Of a stretch of 64,000 nucleotides of DNA, positions 34,095 through 46,245 are shown piece by piece. The stretch's first letter is position 1. Every line of letters starts with the position of its first letter. The stretch is from NCBI GenBank assembly GCA_030533445.1, contig CM060081.1, positions 36,627,111-36,691,110 of the forward strand. Reading direction: 5' to 3'. This DNA is from Cyprinodon diabolis. Lineage: Eukaryota; Chordata; Actinopteri; Cyprinodontiformes; Cyprinodontidae. The translations under genes were made by a program, and so were the position numbers. The notes under the pieces were generated by a model. That model searched no databases, was not told the origin of the DNA, and worked only from the letters and a program-made list of their open reading frames with translations.

Positions 34095-35929
34095 TTTATA
34101 TGCAGGACGGCCATGGGAATAGAAACATAAAAAGGTCAGCGGTGTAATGCCTGTGGGTGTGTATGTTTTTGTGCTTGCATGTATGCATGTGAGTGGCAAT
34201 TTGTTTGTGTGTCCGTAGGTGGCTGCTTGTTTAGTTGCTCTGTAAGCTCATCGGGATGAAGATGGAAGTTTGTGTTTATTGCAAACTTATCAACTGACTT
34301 CACTTCCCAACCTAAAATAAAATTTAAACTTATATAAACTAAACTGCAAAAAGTGAGGGGAAATATTTTGGAGGATAAAGATGCTCTATTGAAACCAGAG
34401 GCATGGCAAAAAATGTAGAAACTGACAAAATAATCAAAAAAAAGTTCAGAGAAAAGTTTTCAAGTACATCCTCTGGTACATTTGCAGACAATTGATGGCT
34501 AAAATACAAAATATTGTCACACTATACACATTTCCAATATATCTTTTGCAGTGTATCTTACACTTAAAAAGAAAGATGTCCTTTGTCTAAATGTGAAAAG
34601 AATTGTGCTTTTAAAGTTTACATGACTCCTTTGATGTGGTCTATTCTAGCAGCCATTAGGTTATGTTACAATCTAATTTTTTTCCCAGTTCAAATTGCCA
34701 GCTGATCACCTAAGAAAACCATCTCAGTATTCTATGATGCCCACCATAGATGTCAGATAATTGTTAGCTAAATCAATCACATCCAGTGATGCCTTCTGTT
34801 TTAACCCTCCTAACGTGAGTTAAGTTTACATAGAATAACAAGAACATATTTAATAATATTATCAGATCTTGTGATACTGGAGTCACATTTGTGTTGATTC
34901 TGTGGCAGTGGTTTTAATGTGCGTTTATACATGAGTGTAGCACTCATATGGCAGAATCATTCAACAATTTCAAGTTAATCTCAGCATGCTGATTTAGATG
35001 GTGATACAATTATGTATGCTATGGAATTTCAATCAGTTGGACTCTGCAATGGGAGCATTTTTATAAAAACGTCATTGGTATACTGACATTGACTGTCATT
35101 ACTTTGTCCCTTTTAAATTATGAGGAAATGCTTCAATATGCTTTTCCAGGAAACCTAATCTTGCTGATTTGTTTTCATTTCTCATTTAAAACCATGCTGG
35201 ATAATAGCAAATTTGGAGTACCTTATTTTATTATGAAGGAGTCGTGTTACATATGACTTATCAACCACAAAAATATGCAAAACAAAATACACACATTTTC
35301 ATTTTGTCATTCAATATGTTTTGTTGTTTTTCTCTTTGCAATAAATAGTACAATATTGTTATGTTTTTGCCACCGATTTTGTATGAAAAATATATTATTA
35401 AGTATAACCGGCATATTCAATGCATGGAATGGCCGACATGGCAGGCAAACGCCTCCTAGAATAGATTTTAATATAATCAGCTCATACTTATTCGACCACT
35501 TGGTGGCACTCATAGTGTGCATAAAACTGCAACTTCAAGACTGTTAAATGTCCATTAGATTGAAAAAAGAGAGTCACAAGCAAAGTAAGTCATTCCATTC
35601 TCATATATTAGCCAGCTGTAAATGTTACACACTTATGTTAACAGACATCTTTATACAAAATAGGTAAATAGGTATAGTTCAGAAGTTATCACTTGAAGTT
35701 AACAAACAAACTAAACTTACTGGCTGACTGGTTCTGTAGTGATATAATAGCAAATACACATTTTTTTTCCTTCAGTGATACAAACACATGAACACACAAA
35801 CGCATCATTTCCTCTGAATAAAACAGGGAACAAGCACGGTGGAAGGAGTCCAGCAGACAACATTTTTACAAACTTCATTCTACAAATTTGGAATACATCC
35901 ATGATGTTAAAGGAAAATACCTCAAATGC

Positions 35930-36172
35930 ATGGAGTTAGCATTGTCTCCCCATGCAAGCGTGGGTTCTGGTGAGCTTCCTCCCACTGTACAAAAACATTT
36001 CTGTTAGGTTAATTGGGGTCTCTAAATGGCCCTTAGCTGTGAGCACATGCATGGTTGTATGTCTCTTTGCTGTGATGGACTGTCATCCTGTCCAGGGTAT
36101 ACTGCTGGAGGTAAGCACCAGACCCACTCGGACTGATGGCCAAGCAGAGGAACATGGATGGATGGATTGTAT
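35930..36172 (+). repeat. LINE-type 3' tail fragment ending in GGATGGAT
   Basis: Contains TGTGATGGACTGTCATCCTG, then TCCAGGGTATACTGCTG, and ends in a GGATGGATGGAT-like run. This pattern is common at the 3' ends of fish non-LTR elements. Strongly truncated; family not assigned. Confidence 0.5.
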
Positions 36173-37628
36173 GTAAATAAATTTGAAATCATAGGTCAGA
36201 CATAGAGGATTAACTCTGGCCTCCAGGAATTATATTTTAATTTTGTTCCTTTGCCATCATGGTATAGAACCAGACATTGAAATACTTTATTAAAGTATTT
36301 ACCTTATTAAAAAGGTTATTGAAAGGTTGGTGAAAAGCAATAAGGATATCATGCATATCTGACAACTTGTTTACTTATTAAAGAAATAATTTCCAGCTAT
36401 TTTAATTATTATTTTCTTCTTTTTAATACCAGCTCACAGTACAATAAACTATGCAAGCATTAAAAACAGCACAGCAGGAATCACACTGTACATTTGTAAA
36501 TGCCTAAGTACTACTAATAACCAAAGACAATATGTGCCTACCTTTTATATGTAAAACCACTTTTATTATTTATAGAAGAAAGGATGAGAGCACTGAAAAT
36601 GTGCCATTAAAATGTTGATGCAGTGTTTCAAATCTTAAATCACACCTAGACATAACTGATCACTCCAATATTCCTTTGATTTACATCATAGTTTAAAACA
36701 TCTTATGTTACAGAAAAAAGGGTTGTTGAACTATTACAATAAATGAATGCTATTTAATTAAAAATATTGAATACATATTTAAAATGTCATTGTCCTGGGT
36801 ACAACCTTGCCTGCTAATTGAAAAATAAGCAAATTAACCCAAAACAAAGCCATTCGTAACTCAGAGCCATACACAGTGCAATATAGTGAATATAGATAAT
36901 CATTCAAAGTGGTTCCAAGGGGGATGTGATTGGCATAGTTTTTTGTTCCATTTCAAGCTTAGGATGACTGACAACAAAATGAAAAGTGACAACAAAAAAT
37001 TTGTCCATCCAAATAATGCAAATCAGACACTTAAATCAAAGTGGACATCAGCAGTTTGCATGATAAGTGCTGTCAGTAAGGGTGTATATGCTCTGTTACA
37101 CCTCAAGGAGATTAACAGATAATACATGGTTTCATTATCTGTGCAGACACAACACACCTAGATATGTTTTGGGTTTTATAACGGAGAGCTCCACCTGTAA
37201 TCTACATTTGTATTACTGTAATTTGAAAAGCATCATCCAGCAATGTGTTCTATCACCTAATGACATCAGGAAGGTAAAAGGCTGCTCAGGTTCAGCATAG
37301 TGTTCCTTTCCTCCCCATGACAGCATTCTTACTGTTGGAAAAAGAGCAAGGAACAGATGCTAGGAGCAAAATTTGCACATTTTGGATCAGGATAATATTT
37401 CTCATAGGTCCTGCCTCAAGGCCGTTAAAAAAAGACCGTTAAGATATATTTAGCGATATAGTTTTTAGATTTGAAAATACTTTGATTTATGGTATGATTC
37501 ACAAAATGTTTAATTGTGAAATTACACGGATCTATTTCTTTCCCATATTTGAATGATTTAAAAATCATTTGTTTGATTGATTTATCTAAGTACAGGACAG
37601 GAAACCACGTGCTTTAAAAAGATCCAAT

Positions 37629-38717
37629 TCAGGATATTGAAAGCTTCGCTGATGGATGCAGTTTATTGGCTGCTCCAACAGTACACAGAAAATACTTCCC
37701 CAAGTACTGTTTGAATGTGCAGTCTCGTAGCCCATACACAATAGGACTGACCAACCTGGGCAGAATCTGGATCAATATGTACAAAACAAAAAGGATCTGG
37801 ACAGAGTATGCAGGAGCCAGGAACAAAAAGATATTTTGTTCCAAAGGAGCTACATATGTTAGCATACACAAAAGCAGCTGAACTCCATGAAGCAGGATGG
37901 TATTTCTGGCACTTTTTGCTTTTCCTTTGGCTGAGTTAGCAGCTTGAGCAACAAAAAATATCCTGAAGTAGGTAAAGAAAAGGGTGAACCAAACTCCAGT
38001 TAAAAAAATTATATGAGAAACATCCCTTTTTTGTATATTTATTGGGCGTCGGAACAGGTTGTCTCTTTGGCAAAATATTGTGGCGTGAAATAACCATAGA
38101 GGTTCTGTTGCAAGGATAATAAATATGTCTGGTAAAATCGATGCTGCACTCAAAACCCAAATACAACCTATGAGAAAATATGTACGTTTTATGGTGCAGA
38201 GTTCAGCATGTCGCAACGGGAAACAAACAGCAATGTAGCACTCCACCGCCATCAGAGCTAAATTTAAAGGAGTATTGACAGTGGTGAAAACAGCAAAGGT
38301 TACGATAAAGCAACAGAAGGAGGCGTTGATTTTGTAGAAGACGTAACTAATGACAAATAGGCTGATTGATGCAGTCAACTGGATCATATCATTTACCACC
38401 AGATGGATGAAAAGGATGTAACGAGGATTCATGTAAAATATCTGGAAGAGAAGGAAAGTTTATTTTTAAGTTATTTTCATTCATAAAGCTGGGTTTTATT
38501 CAAACACTTTGACAGGAATAACTCATAGTGAAGGATGACAAAAACTGACTTGGTGTTTTCTGAAGGTGTGAATCAGTGTTCCATTAATATAGTTGATGGA
38601 AATGCCCAGAGCCATGATGAGCACATTCTTTGCCACAGCAGTGCCTGGAGAATCTCTGTAAGTCAGGGTCCTGGACACGTTGAAGTTCAAATATGAGGAA
38701 TTCATTTGGGAGCTCAA
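37629..38717 (-). CDS. odorant receptor OR-E (OR131-2-like), two coding exons, 326 aa
   Basis: Intact seven-transmembrane odorant receptor. Exon 1 38550-38717 (MSSQMNSSYLNFNVSRT to HTFRKHQ). Exon 2 37629-38441 ([18 protein letters not shown] to the stop). The donor is CAA^GTCAGT and the acceptor TTCCAG^ATATTT, phase 0. Two Asn-linked glycosylation sites in the N-terminus. TM2 VVNDMIQLTASISL, TM3 MAVECYIAVCFPLRH, second loop FHATIFCQRDN, TM6 [19 protein letters not shown]7 PRLVSPIVYGLRD. This is the most family-typical member. A further donor at about 38905 (ACAG^GTAAAA) suggests an untranslated leader exon. Confidence 0.88.
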
Positions 38718-41024
38718 ATATTCTTTTTAATTAGAATAGAAAAATCTGTTAAAAAACAAAATCCATTTATAAAAGGGTTAGATTTGCATTGCATACTGAT
38801 ACAGTGTTTAAATAAAAGATTTGGTGTCTGTCTTGTCTGTTACACAAAACATGCTGTATGTTTTCTATTGTATTTTTAAACATTTTCAGTATTTTGTGTA
38901 TTTTACCTGTGTTCTAAGACTTTGAGATTGAGCTCTGAACCAGATTATCTTGATAAATATTCTGTAGAGCAGATGTGAACCCCATGCTTCACTCTGTCAA
39001 TTCCCTTCCTGTTGCAAATGAGTAACCATGTTGAGAAGCAAATGGTAGTTGTATAAAAATGTCAGTGTAACCTATTTTGCCCTGTGTTTACATGCAACAT
39101 TTGATTTGTTATTATCTTAGAGGTTAAATGTATGTTTCTTTATTTTTATTTTGGCCGAAGCTGTTGGATATCCAGCAGACATCTACAGTATAAGCCTTAA
39201 AGGGCTCAGCCCATATTGATGAGCTGGACTTATTTGTGAATATTTATGAAATGGTCATCTTTAAAGCAAGCTTTTTCACTAGCACTGAATTCCTTTCTCA
39301 GGAGTTTCTTTCTCCTAATTTGCTGTTTATGATGGATCAAAAGGACAGTGAAGTAAGCTTTCCATTGTCAGCTTGCATAAAGGTGTTTTTACTACTTTTA
39401 ATGTACATAGACTACCTAAAATCAGCTCAAACTCAAGTTTAGAATTACCTGACAATATCAAAACTACTCCCTTTTAATGAATGTAGGAGAGAAGAACTGT
39501 TTTAATTCAAACACATTTTGACTATTTGATTTCTGCTATTCCACAACTAAGAATTAACTAAACTAGATCATGTTATGTCATGATAATACTAAAAAAAAAT
39601 AATAATAACTTTTTTGGAACAGAAACATAAAATTATAAAGCGGGGTCTGAATCTGCCAAGTTTAATCTGAAAGAATATTTTTCTTTTACTCAAGAAAATA
39701 TCCTACTGAATTTATGTATAAATTATTTTATAGATGTTTTTTAGGAGTAAAATATACAAATATATACATAAAAAGGCAGGTGATACTTGCTGAATAAGAG
39801 AAAATGTACAAAGGATTTGAGAACAGTAATGGACACTTTTTAAGGCAGTAGAGTCAGGAAAGGATTTCACCTGAATACACTCTGTTTTTTATTAACATCA
39901 CAGAAGTTTTCCTCTCTCTGTTGCAGTTTTAATATCTTCTGCTGCACAACTTAGCTTCTAAAATATTCTTTATTTTATGTTATTTAGTCTTGTCTAGCAT
40001 AAACCTCTCTTCTGTCTACTTTTTTACACAAGCCAACTCTTTCACTACTCCTATTCTTTTTATCTGTCTCTATCAAACAAGCATAGAAAGATTTGAAACG
40101 CATATTGGGGAGAACATAGAAAAATGCAGGCTGGCTGATATTATAATTGAATAAATCAGACATTTGGACCTGTCTAAGGTTTCACAAGCTGTATTTACAA
40201 CAACCACATTTTGTTAATTGAGATATATTTGGGGAACTTAATACTTCGTTGTGGTGACATGTCTGCCCTCCTGTCATAGAGTGACAGCTATCAGTGCCCC
40301 TAATTTATTTACGGTACTTTTGTAAGTTTTTTTTAGATCAAATGTTTTCATTTAACTATCCATGTCTGTAGATGAACAGCCTGTGTAGCAAGTCTACCCT
40401 AGGAAATAATTTGTCAGCAGTTTTTTTAGGAAAACCCAGCTTTCAGTAAAATTAAGACAAATTACCTTTTGTTTAAACACTTGGTATCCTTTTGTGTTTT
40501 AGTCAAGACAATAAAGAGGTAAAAGTTTGAACCTAAAGCATTTTAATACACCACATAAATAATCAGTATTTAAAATGGAGCTGAATTTGTGATTTCCTTG
40601 AGATAATCAAAGTTTGAGTTTGAAAGAAAGAACTCTTAGCTAATTGTTACCTATATTTATATTACTATGTTCATCATTTTTCATTAATAAAGCTAATTAG
40701 AGAAAATGGGAAAGCTGAAACGTTATACTACGGATAAAAGGTACAAAAGATTTCCTACCTCAGATGTATCACTGTTGGATCTATTTGTCCAGTCAAAAGC
40801 TATGAGGGAAGGTTTCTAATTTTATATGAAGGTTAAGTTCTGCAGAAATCTGATTGAAGTATGTTTTTCTCCTGGGTATCAATTAGTTGTCTGATGTAAT
40901 CAAATCAGAAATAGGTAAACTTTTTAAACTAACTTTGTTGTTGAATCATGCTAAGTATTAAATACTATTTTTTTAATATATGCATAATGTTATTTTTGAC
41001 CAGCACACACTTTAATTTCAATTT
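38718..41024. other. intergenic right of OR-E, no gene seen
   Basis: AT-rich non-coding DNA containing the OR-E 5' flank. Small open frames carry no recognisable domain, and no odorant receptor remnants were found. Confidence 0.45.
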
Positions 41025-41290
41025 ATTTATATTTATATAGCGCCAAATCACAACATATCTCAAGCCAATTTATGGACACAATTCAACCAGCTCATACAGT
41101 CAGATTGGTTCAAAGTTTTCTGCCTAAGGAAAACCATCTGATTTCATAGACTCACTGACTATCTGCCATCCCTCACACCAAGCATGCATGCAGCGCATGT
41201 GGAGAGGAAAACAGCAAGAACCTCCAGTAGAACCAGGTTCAGTGTGAGCAGCCATCTGCTGAGGCCAGCTGGCTTTACACCTTTATACCT
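41025..41290 (-). repeat. L2-type LINE 3' tail, reverse orientation
   Basis: Reads inward from a terminal TTTATATAGCGCCAAATCAC block. It includes GGAGAGGAAAACAGC and CCAGTAGAACCAGG, the complement of the tail seen at 6390-6600. Only the 3' tail is present. Confidence 0.65.
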
Positions 41291-41989
41291 GTCTCAGAAA
41301 ATGTCATTTAGAATATGTTTTTCTGTACCTGGACAGTATTACCACCTTAAGGACTATTGTGTCCTAGAAAGATATTGAACAAACAAGCAATCAATTTATT
41401 GCTATAAATCAAGACAAAGTTTTAATTTTTCATTTCCTTTTTTTCCCGAAAGCCCTGTGTATCAGTAAAAAATCTTAGGCAGATTATTTATGTTTAACCT
41501 AATGGAAATGAAATTGAGAGACAATAGTTGAAATTTGATGGAGAACATTTCCTGATTCTATTTCTCAATGGCACATTAAATTAAAAATTGTTAAAAACAC
41601 GGATGGAGAGCGCTTACATTCTTTTTCTAATTTCTTTTTGGGCTCTTATAGCGTCTCATCTTTATGAGCACCATCAGAGATACTCTCATCCTGTTGGACT
41701 CTATAAATATGCAAGTTAGCTTTATTTTACAAATAAACAAAATCAACTGATCTCCCACACAATCTACCCTATATTCCTAAAAAGAAAGTTGACAAAATAT
41801 CTTTCAGCACATTTCCTCATGCTACAATTGGAGAAATAACCCATCAGGAAAACCAACCCATTAGTTCAAAGTTTAGAATAAAGACTGGTTGTGAGTGTTA
41901 CATTTCATTTATTTCATATTAATTTTGTTTATTAAAATTGAGAATTCATTAAATACACTTAAAATGCATCTCTGCTTCTGTCTCCTTGA

Positions 41990-42245
41990 ACCCCAGTTGG
42001 CCTCGGCAGATGGCCGCTCACACTGAGCCTGGTTCTGCTGGAGGTTTCTTTCTGTTAAAAGGGAGTTTTTTCCTCTCCACTGTCGCTACAAGCATGCTTA
42101 GTGTGAGGGATTGCTTTTGAGTCAATGAGTCGATGCAGTCAACTGGTTTTCCTTACATAGCTAACTTTAAATCAATTTCATTATATGATCTGGTTGAACT
42201 GTTGTGAATTGGCGCTATAGAAATAAACTGAATTGAATTGAATCT
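41990..42245 (+). repeat. L2-type LINE 3' tail, forward orientation
   Basis: CTGGTTCTGCTGGAGGTTTC, then GGGAGTTTTTTCCTCTCCAC, and a terminal GGCGCTATAGAAATAAACTG followed by GAATTGAATT repeats. It lies opposite the copy at 41025-41290, making a widely spaced inverted pair about 700 bases apart. Confidence 0.7.
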
Positions 42246-42399
42246 TTGCATTGACAAATAATCTTCGTTTCATGCCCTTCGATCTTACAAGACAGTTTGC
42301 TTGATACATGATCACTATGGAATAATATTTCAAACAAAGATCTTAGATTAAATAAAAATCGATCTCATAGATCTTTTCAGTAGATGACCTTTTATGCCA

Positions 42400-43000
42400 T
42401 TAACAGACATTGGTTGATGGTAGAGGAGTATGGTATACTGTATCATTCAGATCAAGTTTATATACTTGTAGATCTGAAGAGTCAACGACACAATAGAAAG
42501 CAAATGCCACTACAAGCTCATCCAGAGGGAGCTAAACATACAAATTTTGTGAGAGTAAGAGTGATGTACATCAGAGAGAATGAAATGAGAAATGAGATTC
42601 TCTGCTGTTAGGATGAAGAGAGCGCCATACATTAAATAATTCCTCATGTACCACTTATCTATATTTATTTACCTGCCAACTGCATTGATTACCTGTTCTA
42701 ATAAGCCTGTTTCTTTCTTCATTTAGGCTAAAGTTGAAATCACCTCCGATAATAAGGTAGGTATCTAAATATTTCAATAGAGCTGTGAAGAAAGAGTAAA
42801 AGAATATGGGCTCATCAACGTTTTGGGCAGTAATGCTAAAAATGTGGTTATAGATATCTTTATTATCATATATCTACCCTCTAGGTATAGACATGTGTCT
42901 AATACTGTGAAATGTATATTTTTTTAAGCCAGCTACTCTTCTTGGCTTAGTGTTATAGCAGGCAGAGAACACATGAGAGGATTAAGGGGATTTAAGATAG
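42400..43000 (-). pseudogene. L1-type LINE endonuclease relic
   Basis: Minus-strand reading gives PIFFYSFF, then YLDTYLIIGGDFNFSLNEE (the GGDFN motif of apurinic endonucleases) and, 80 bases on, ELFNVWRSLHPNSRE, which corresponds to the VWR..NP block that follows it in L1-type elements. Stops and shifts are frequent. Only an endonuclease portion survives. Confidence 0.65.
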
Positions 43001-43382
43001 TTTGCAATTGCAGCTGTTTTATGAGACTCTTCTAATGAGATAACAACTACCTGTAATCGTGGAAGCTGGTTAAAACTCTGTTCCCATCTCTATTCACATT
43101 CCTACATGTTGATGAGTTTATCCATATTGAAGTGAGAATGGATAATGTTAGGCAGCTACCATAAAACTGTAACTGGAGTGTGTAACAAAAGTAATTTCCC
43201 TCTGGGATTATTAAAGTATTTCTGATTCTGATAAGTGGGCTGGTGTAGATGTAAATACTGTAAATGCCAGGGCCGAAAATCGTTCCCAGTCTGACCCAGT
43301 GAAATCGTGCTTAAAACCTGTGGTTGTCTAGATATTGTTATAAAGGCAGAGTTACAGGAAGCAGAAAGAAAAGAGAGTCTAA

Positions 43383-43480
43383 GGGCCAGATTTATCAAGA
43401 TCCAATTTTGCGTGCAATAAATTGGGCTCGCAAACTGGAATTTTGCGCGAGGGGCTGAACCATAGGCTATATATATATAG

Positions 43481-43572
<92 letters not shown>

Positions 43573-43850
43573 TATATACAGTATTTTTTTTTGGAGGGGG
43601 TGGGGGTGTCACTGTAAGATTTCAATTTCTTAATGCACTAGTTTGTACAAACTACAAACTACTTTGCCGCAAACCACAAAACGCGCAAAACCATCATTTA
43701 ATAGGGCGTGTCCAACAGTTTTACACCTTCCACCAGTTACGCAATCACTCTTGTTAAATCACCCGCAAACCATGGTTCAGCCCGTTGCGCAAAATTCCAG
43801 TTTGCGAGCCCAATTTATTGCACGCAAAATTGGATCTTGATAAATCCGGC

Positions 43851-43852
<2 letters not shown>
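43383..43852. mobile_element. Harbinger-type MITE with 85-bp inverted repeats and TA core
   Basis: The left 85 bases (GGGCCAGATTTATCAAG, then GCGTGCAATAAATTGGG and AACTGGAATTTTGCGC) recur inverted at 43770-43852. In between are a TA microsatellite (about 43468-43575) and a GC-richer stretch. Left flank TAA, right flank TTA, consistent with the 3-bp W-centred duplications of Harbinger elements. The termini match those of the larger element whose right end is at 56550. Confidence 0.7.
43468..43577. repeat. (TA)n microsatellite
   Basis: Long TA run inside the Harbinger-type MITE. A second TA run follows the MITE at 43853-43920. Translated open frames here consist only of Tyr-Ile repeats and are not genes. 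Confidence 0.95.
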
Positions 43853-43894
<42 letters not shown>

Positions 43895-44013
43895 CCTATA
43901 TATTTATATCTATATATATATACTAAAAAAAACTTTATTCCCTAAGGTGGTATGTGGCTGAATTTCTACTTCACTGCAGTAAAAAAAAAAAAAAAAACAG
44001 GTGTAGAAAAAGG

Positions 44014-44078
44014 CACATACCAAATGGCTCACAAGAAGTGACTGTGGATGAGATTACTGCGCGTACGCATCCCCGCAG
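44014..44078 (-). pseudogene. Harbinger transposase relic, C-terminal end
   Basis: Minus-strand continuation of the relic at 55827-56279 across ERV2. The codons GMRTRSNLIHSHFL and a TGA stop follow directly after the sequence ending VEQHANAA on the far side of the provirus. GCAG at 44075-44078 is the left target duplication. Confidence 0.65.
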
Positions 44079-44870
44079 TGTTGTGTATTAATCTGCACTA
44101 AACATAAGATAAAATAAAGTTAATGTTTTATAAGTTTAAAGTTGTTTTTCACAAATGAGAAAAACAGAGCAGTTCAAGGCTAAGAGGAGAAGTGCAGAGT
44201 AGTGAGTGTGTGTATCCATTGCGCCTGGCCCCAAGAGGAGGTTTGCAGGACAACGCAGGGTTAAGGCCCCTTAGTGATAAGAAAAGCACCCGCACTAAAA
44301 ATGAAATATTTGACATCCCAAGGTAGTCCAGCTCAGCAAAAATCTGGCCATACAAAGGAGTTGTTATTTTCAGAGCACATGGAGCAGTAATGATCCCACA
44401 AAGGGTGATGAGACGAGGGGGGAGCAGCATGGTCGTCTGACATGACCTGAAGCAAGGGCTGACATGTTTTTGACTAAACCGTCATAAGTTTCTGATTTGA
44501 ATGCACCAGATGTTTTCATGGCCTGAGAGAGTGCTCTCACAAGTATGAGATGTGTCTATGAATGTCACCGTGTTTTGCAGATAAATATCAATGTGACCTT
44601 TACCAATGACTGAAATATGTTCTGAAGGGGGTTTTTCCACCGATAAGAAATGTATAAAAGGGAGCTGGTTTCACCATTTGTCAGCTTCGGCTCATCAGCT
44701 CTGTGTAAATATGTAGTGTTTAGCAATAAACTCACTGGACCTGGACTCAGCGGCCTCTGTCTAAATTTTTTGATCCTTGTTTGAGACTTTTTCTGCTTTT
44801 TAAGAACTTTGAATTTTTATAAAACTTAGCTTCAATTTTAAGTCGTCAAGAAGAGAATTATAGGACGACA
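44079..44870 (+). repeat. ERV2 5' LTR (792 bp)
   Basis: Begins TGTTGTGTATTAATC and ends GGACGACA. TATAAAAG at 44653-44660 and AATAAA at 44725-44730 mark promoter and polyadenylation sites. The last about 150 bp (R-U5) resemble ERV1, but U3 is unrelated to it. Confidence 0.95.
44653..44660 (+). promoter_or_regulatory. ERV2 5' LTR TATA box
   Basis: Strong TATAAAAG in U3, about 70 bases ahead of the AATAAA signal. With nearly perfect LTRs this promoter could still be active in the host. Confidence 0.7.
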
Positions 44871-44874
44871 TAAT

Positions 44875-44893
44875 TGGCGGAGCTAGCCAGGAG
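44875..44893 (+). other. ERV2 primer binding site, degenerate tRNA-Arg
   Basis: TGGCGGAGCTAGCCAGGAG, four bases after the LTR. Compared with the 18-base ERV1 site it has one inserted G and a C-to-T change. Confidence 0.7.
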
Positions 44894-45566
44894 GAAAGCA
44901 AAAAGGGGACGTCGGACGATCTGCAGGCACCAGCTGGAGAGCGTGAAACCCCAAGGGCCCATAATTCACCATTTGAAGGTGAGTCAATTCGTTATAAGTT
45001 TCTAAATTAGTGGGGAATCAACCTCCGACTGCTGCTTGTGGGGGTCAGACGTCACAAAGCTCTCCTAAAAAAACCTAGTTTTCCAAATTTAATAAAGTAA
45101 TTTCCAAATTTGATAAGAATTTATATAACAGTATATAAAGGCAGATTAAGCTGAGGAAGGGTCCAGGTATGTATATATGTATATATGAATGTATGTTTTA
45201 AGTGTTATTAATGTTTGTGTTAAACTGTTCTGTGTTTGAATTATTTTGTAAATAAGTTAAGCTTAACACGGGTTGTTCTGAGCGGATGATTGGTAAAGGG
45301 ACAGATTGATACATAGTCTGTGGAAGCCATAAATCCGGAACCAATAGTGTACGCGTGTTACGTGAGGGTATCAGTAGGGAAACAGTGAGGAAAAGGTATT
45401 GTGCCACTGTAGGGAAACAGTGAAGAAAAGGTATTGAGAGGCTAAGCGATAGCCAGGCTAAGGGATAGCCAGAATAGTACCGCTGACCATCCGGAGGACG
45501 TCTATGCATTTCCAGTTATCTGGGTGCAGCCGGGGCAGCAGGGAAAAACGTAGAAAGAAGAAGTGC

Positions 45567-45712
45567 ACTGTAAATATATATATATAATCATTTGTCTTGT
45601 GTGTCTGTGTTAGTGTGTAGAGTGAAAGAGCTGAGTAACTGTAAATATGTATATATAATCATTTGTCTTGTGTGTCTGTGTTAGTGTGTAGAGTGAAAGA
45701 GATGAGTAACTG
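45567..45712. repeat. 71-bp tandem duplication in ERV2 leader
   Basis: Two copies beginning ACTGTAAATAT, at 45567 and 45638, each containing ATAATCATTTGTCTTGTGTG and differing by a few bases. Confidence 0.88.
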
Positions 45713-46245
45713 AGGGGAAGTAAGGGGTGGGTGATATTAATAAATAAAGACTATAATATAGATAAAGCTTAAAGATATAATAATAAATTAATAGAAGTAA
45801 TTAGTACAGAATATAGTTAAAAGGAATAACCTGAAAATTAATAAGGATTGGAAAACATAATTGATAACTGAAAGAAACACAAGAGTTATGAGAATGAAAT
45901 AAATTAACAAAATTCCTAAATAAGATTGGAAAAAATTGTAAGCTTTATAAGATAAAGATATTATAAGTATATATTATTACAAACTATAGTCTACATAAAG
46001 TAAAATATATAAGGTATAAAATTAGTGAAAGTACAAAATAACATTACAAATTTGTTTTATTAAAGATTTTATCTCAAAATTGAAAAGATCTGAATTTAGG
46101 AAGTAAATTAACTGGAAAGAAACTAAAAGAAAATAAACACGATCTGTATTGAAGAGAGCAGAACCAGTTAAGATAAAAATTAACTGAGGATTACAAAGAC
46201 TGGTGAATAAGCACGGACCTGACGGTTGAGTGACTGCTAGTAGCC

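Larger units (their letters stand above)
33400..37628. other. intergenic between OR-D and OR-E
   Basis: Contains the putative promoter and untranslated exon of OR-D and one LINE-type tail fragment (35930-36172). The remaining 3.5 kb is AT-rich, with small open frames (35275-35547, 36886-37122) that match nothing I know. Confidence 0.45.
44871..46245 (+). other. ERV2 5' leader
   Basis: Untranslated leader with a consensus splice donor GAAG^GTGAGT (exon end 44978), a short tandem repeat around 45380-45440 and a 71-bp tandem duplication at 45567-45712. Otherwise AT-rich, as in ERV1. Confidence 0.7.

Noticed and set aside
43156..43757. Open frames of 77-137 codons encoding Tyr-Ile repeats
   Set aside because: They are translations of the TA microsatellite and have no other content.
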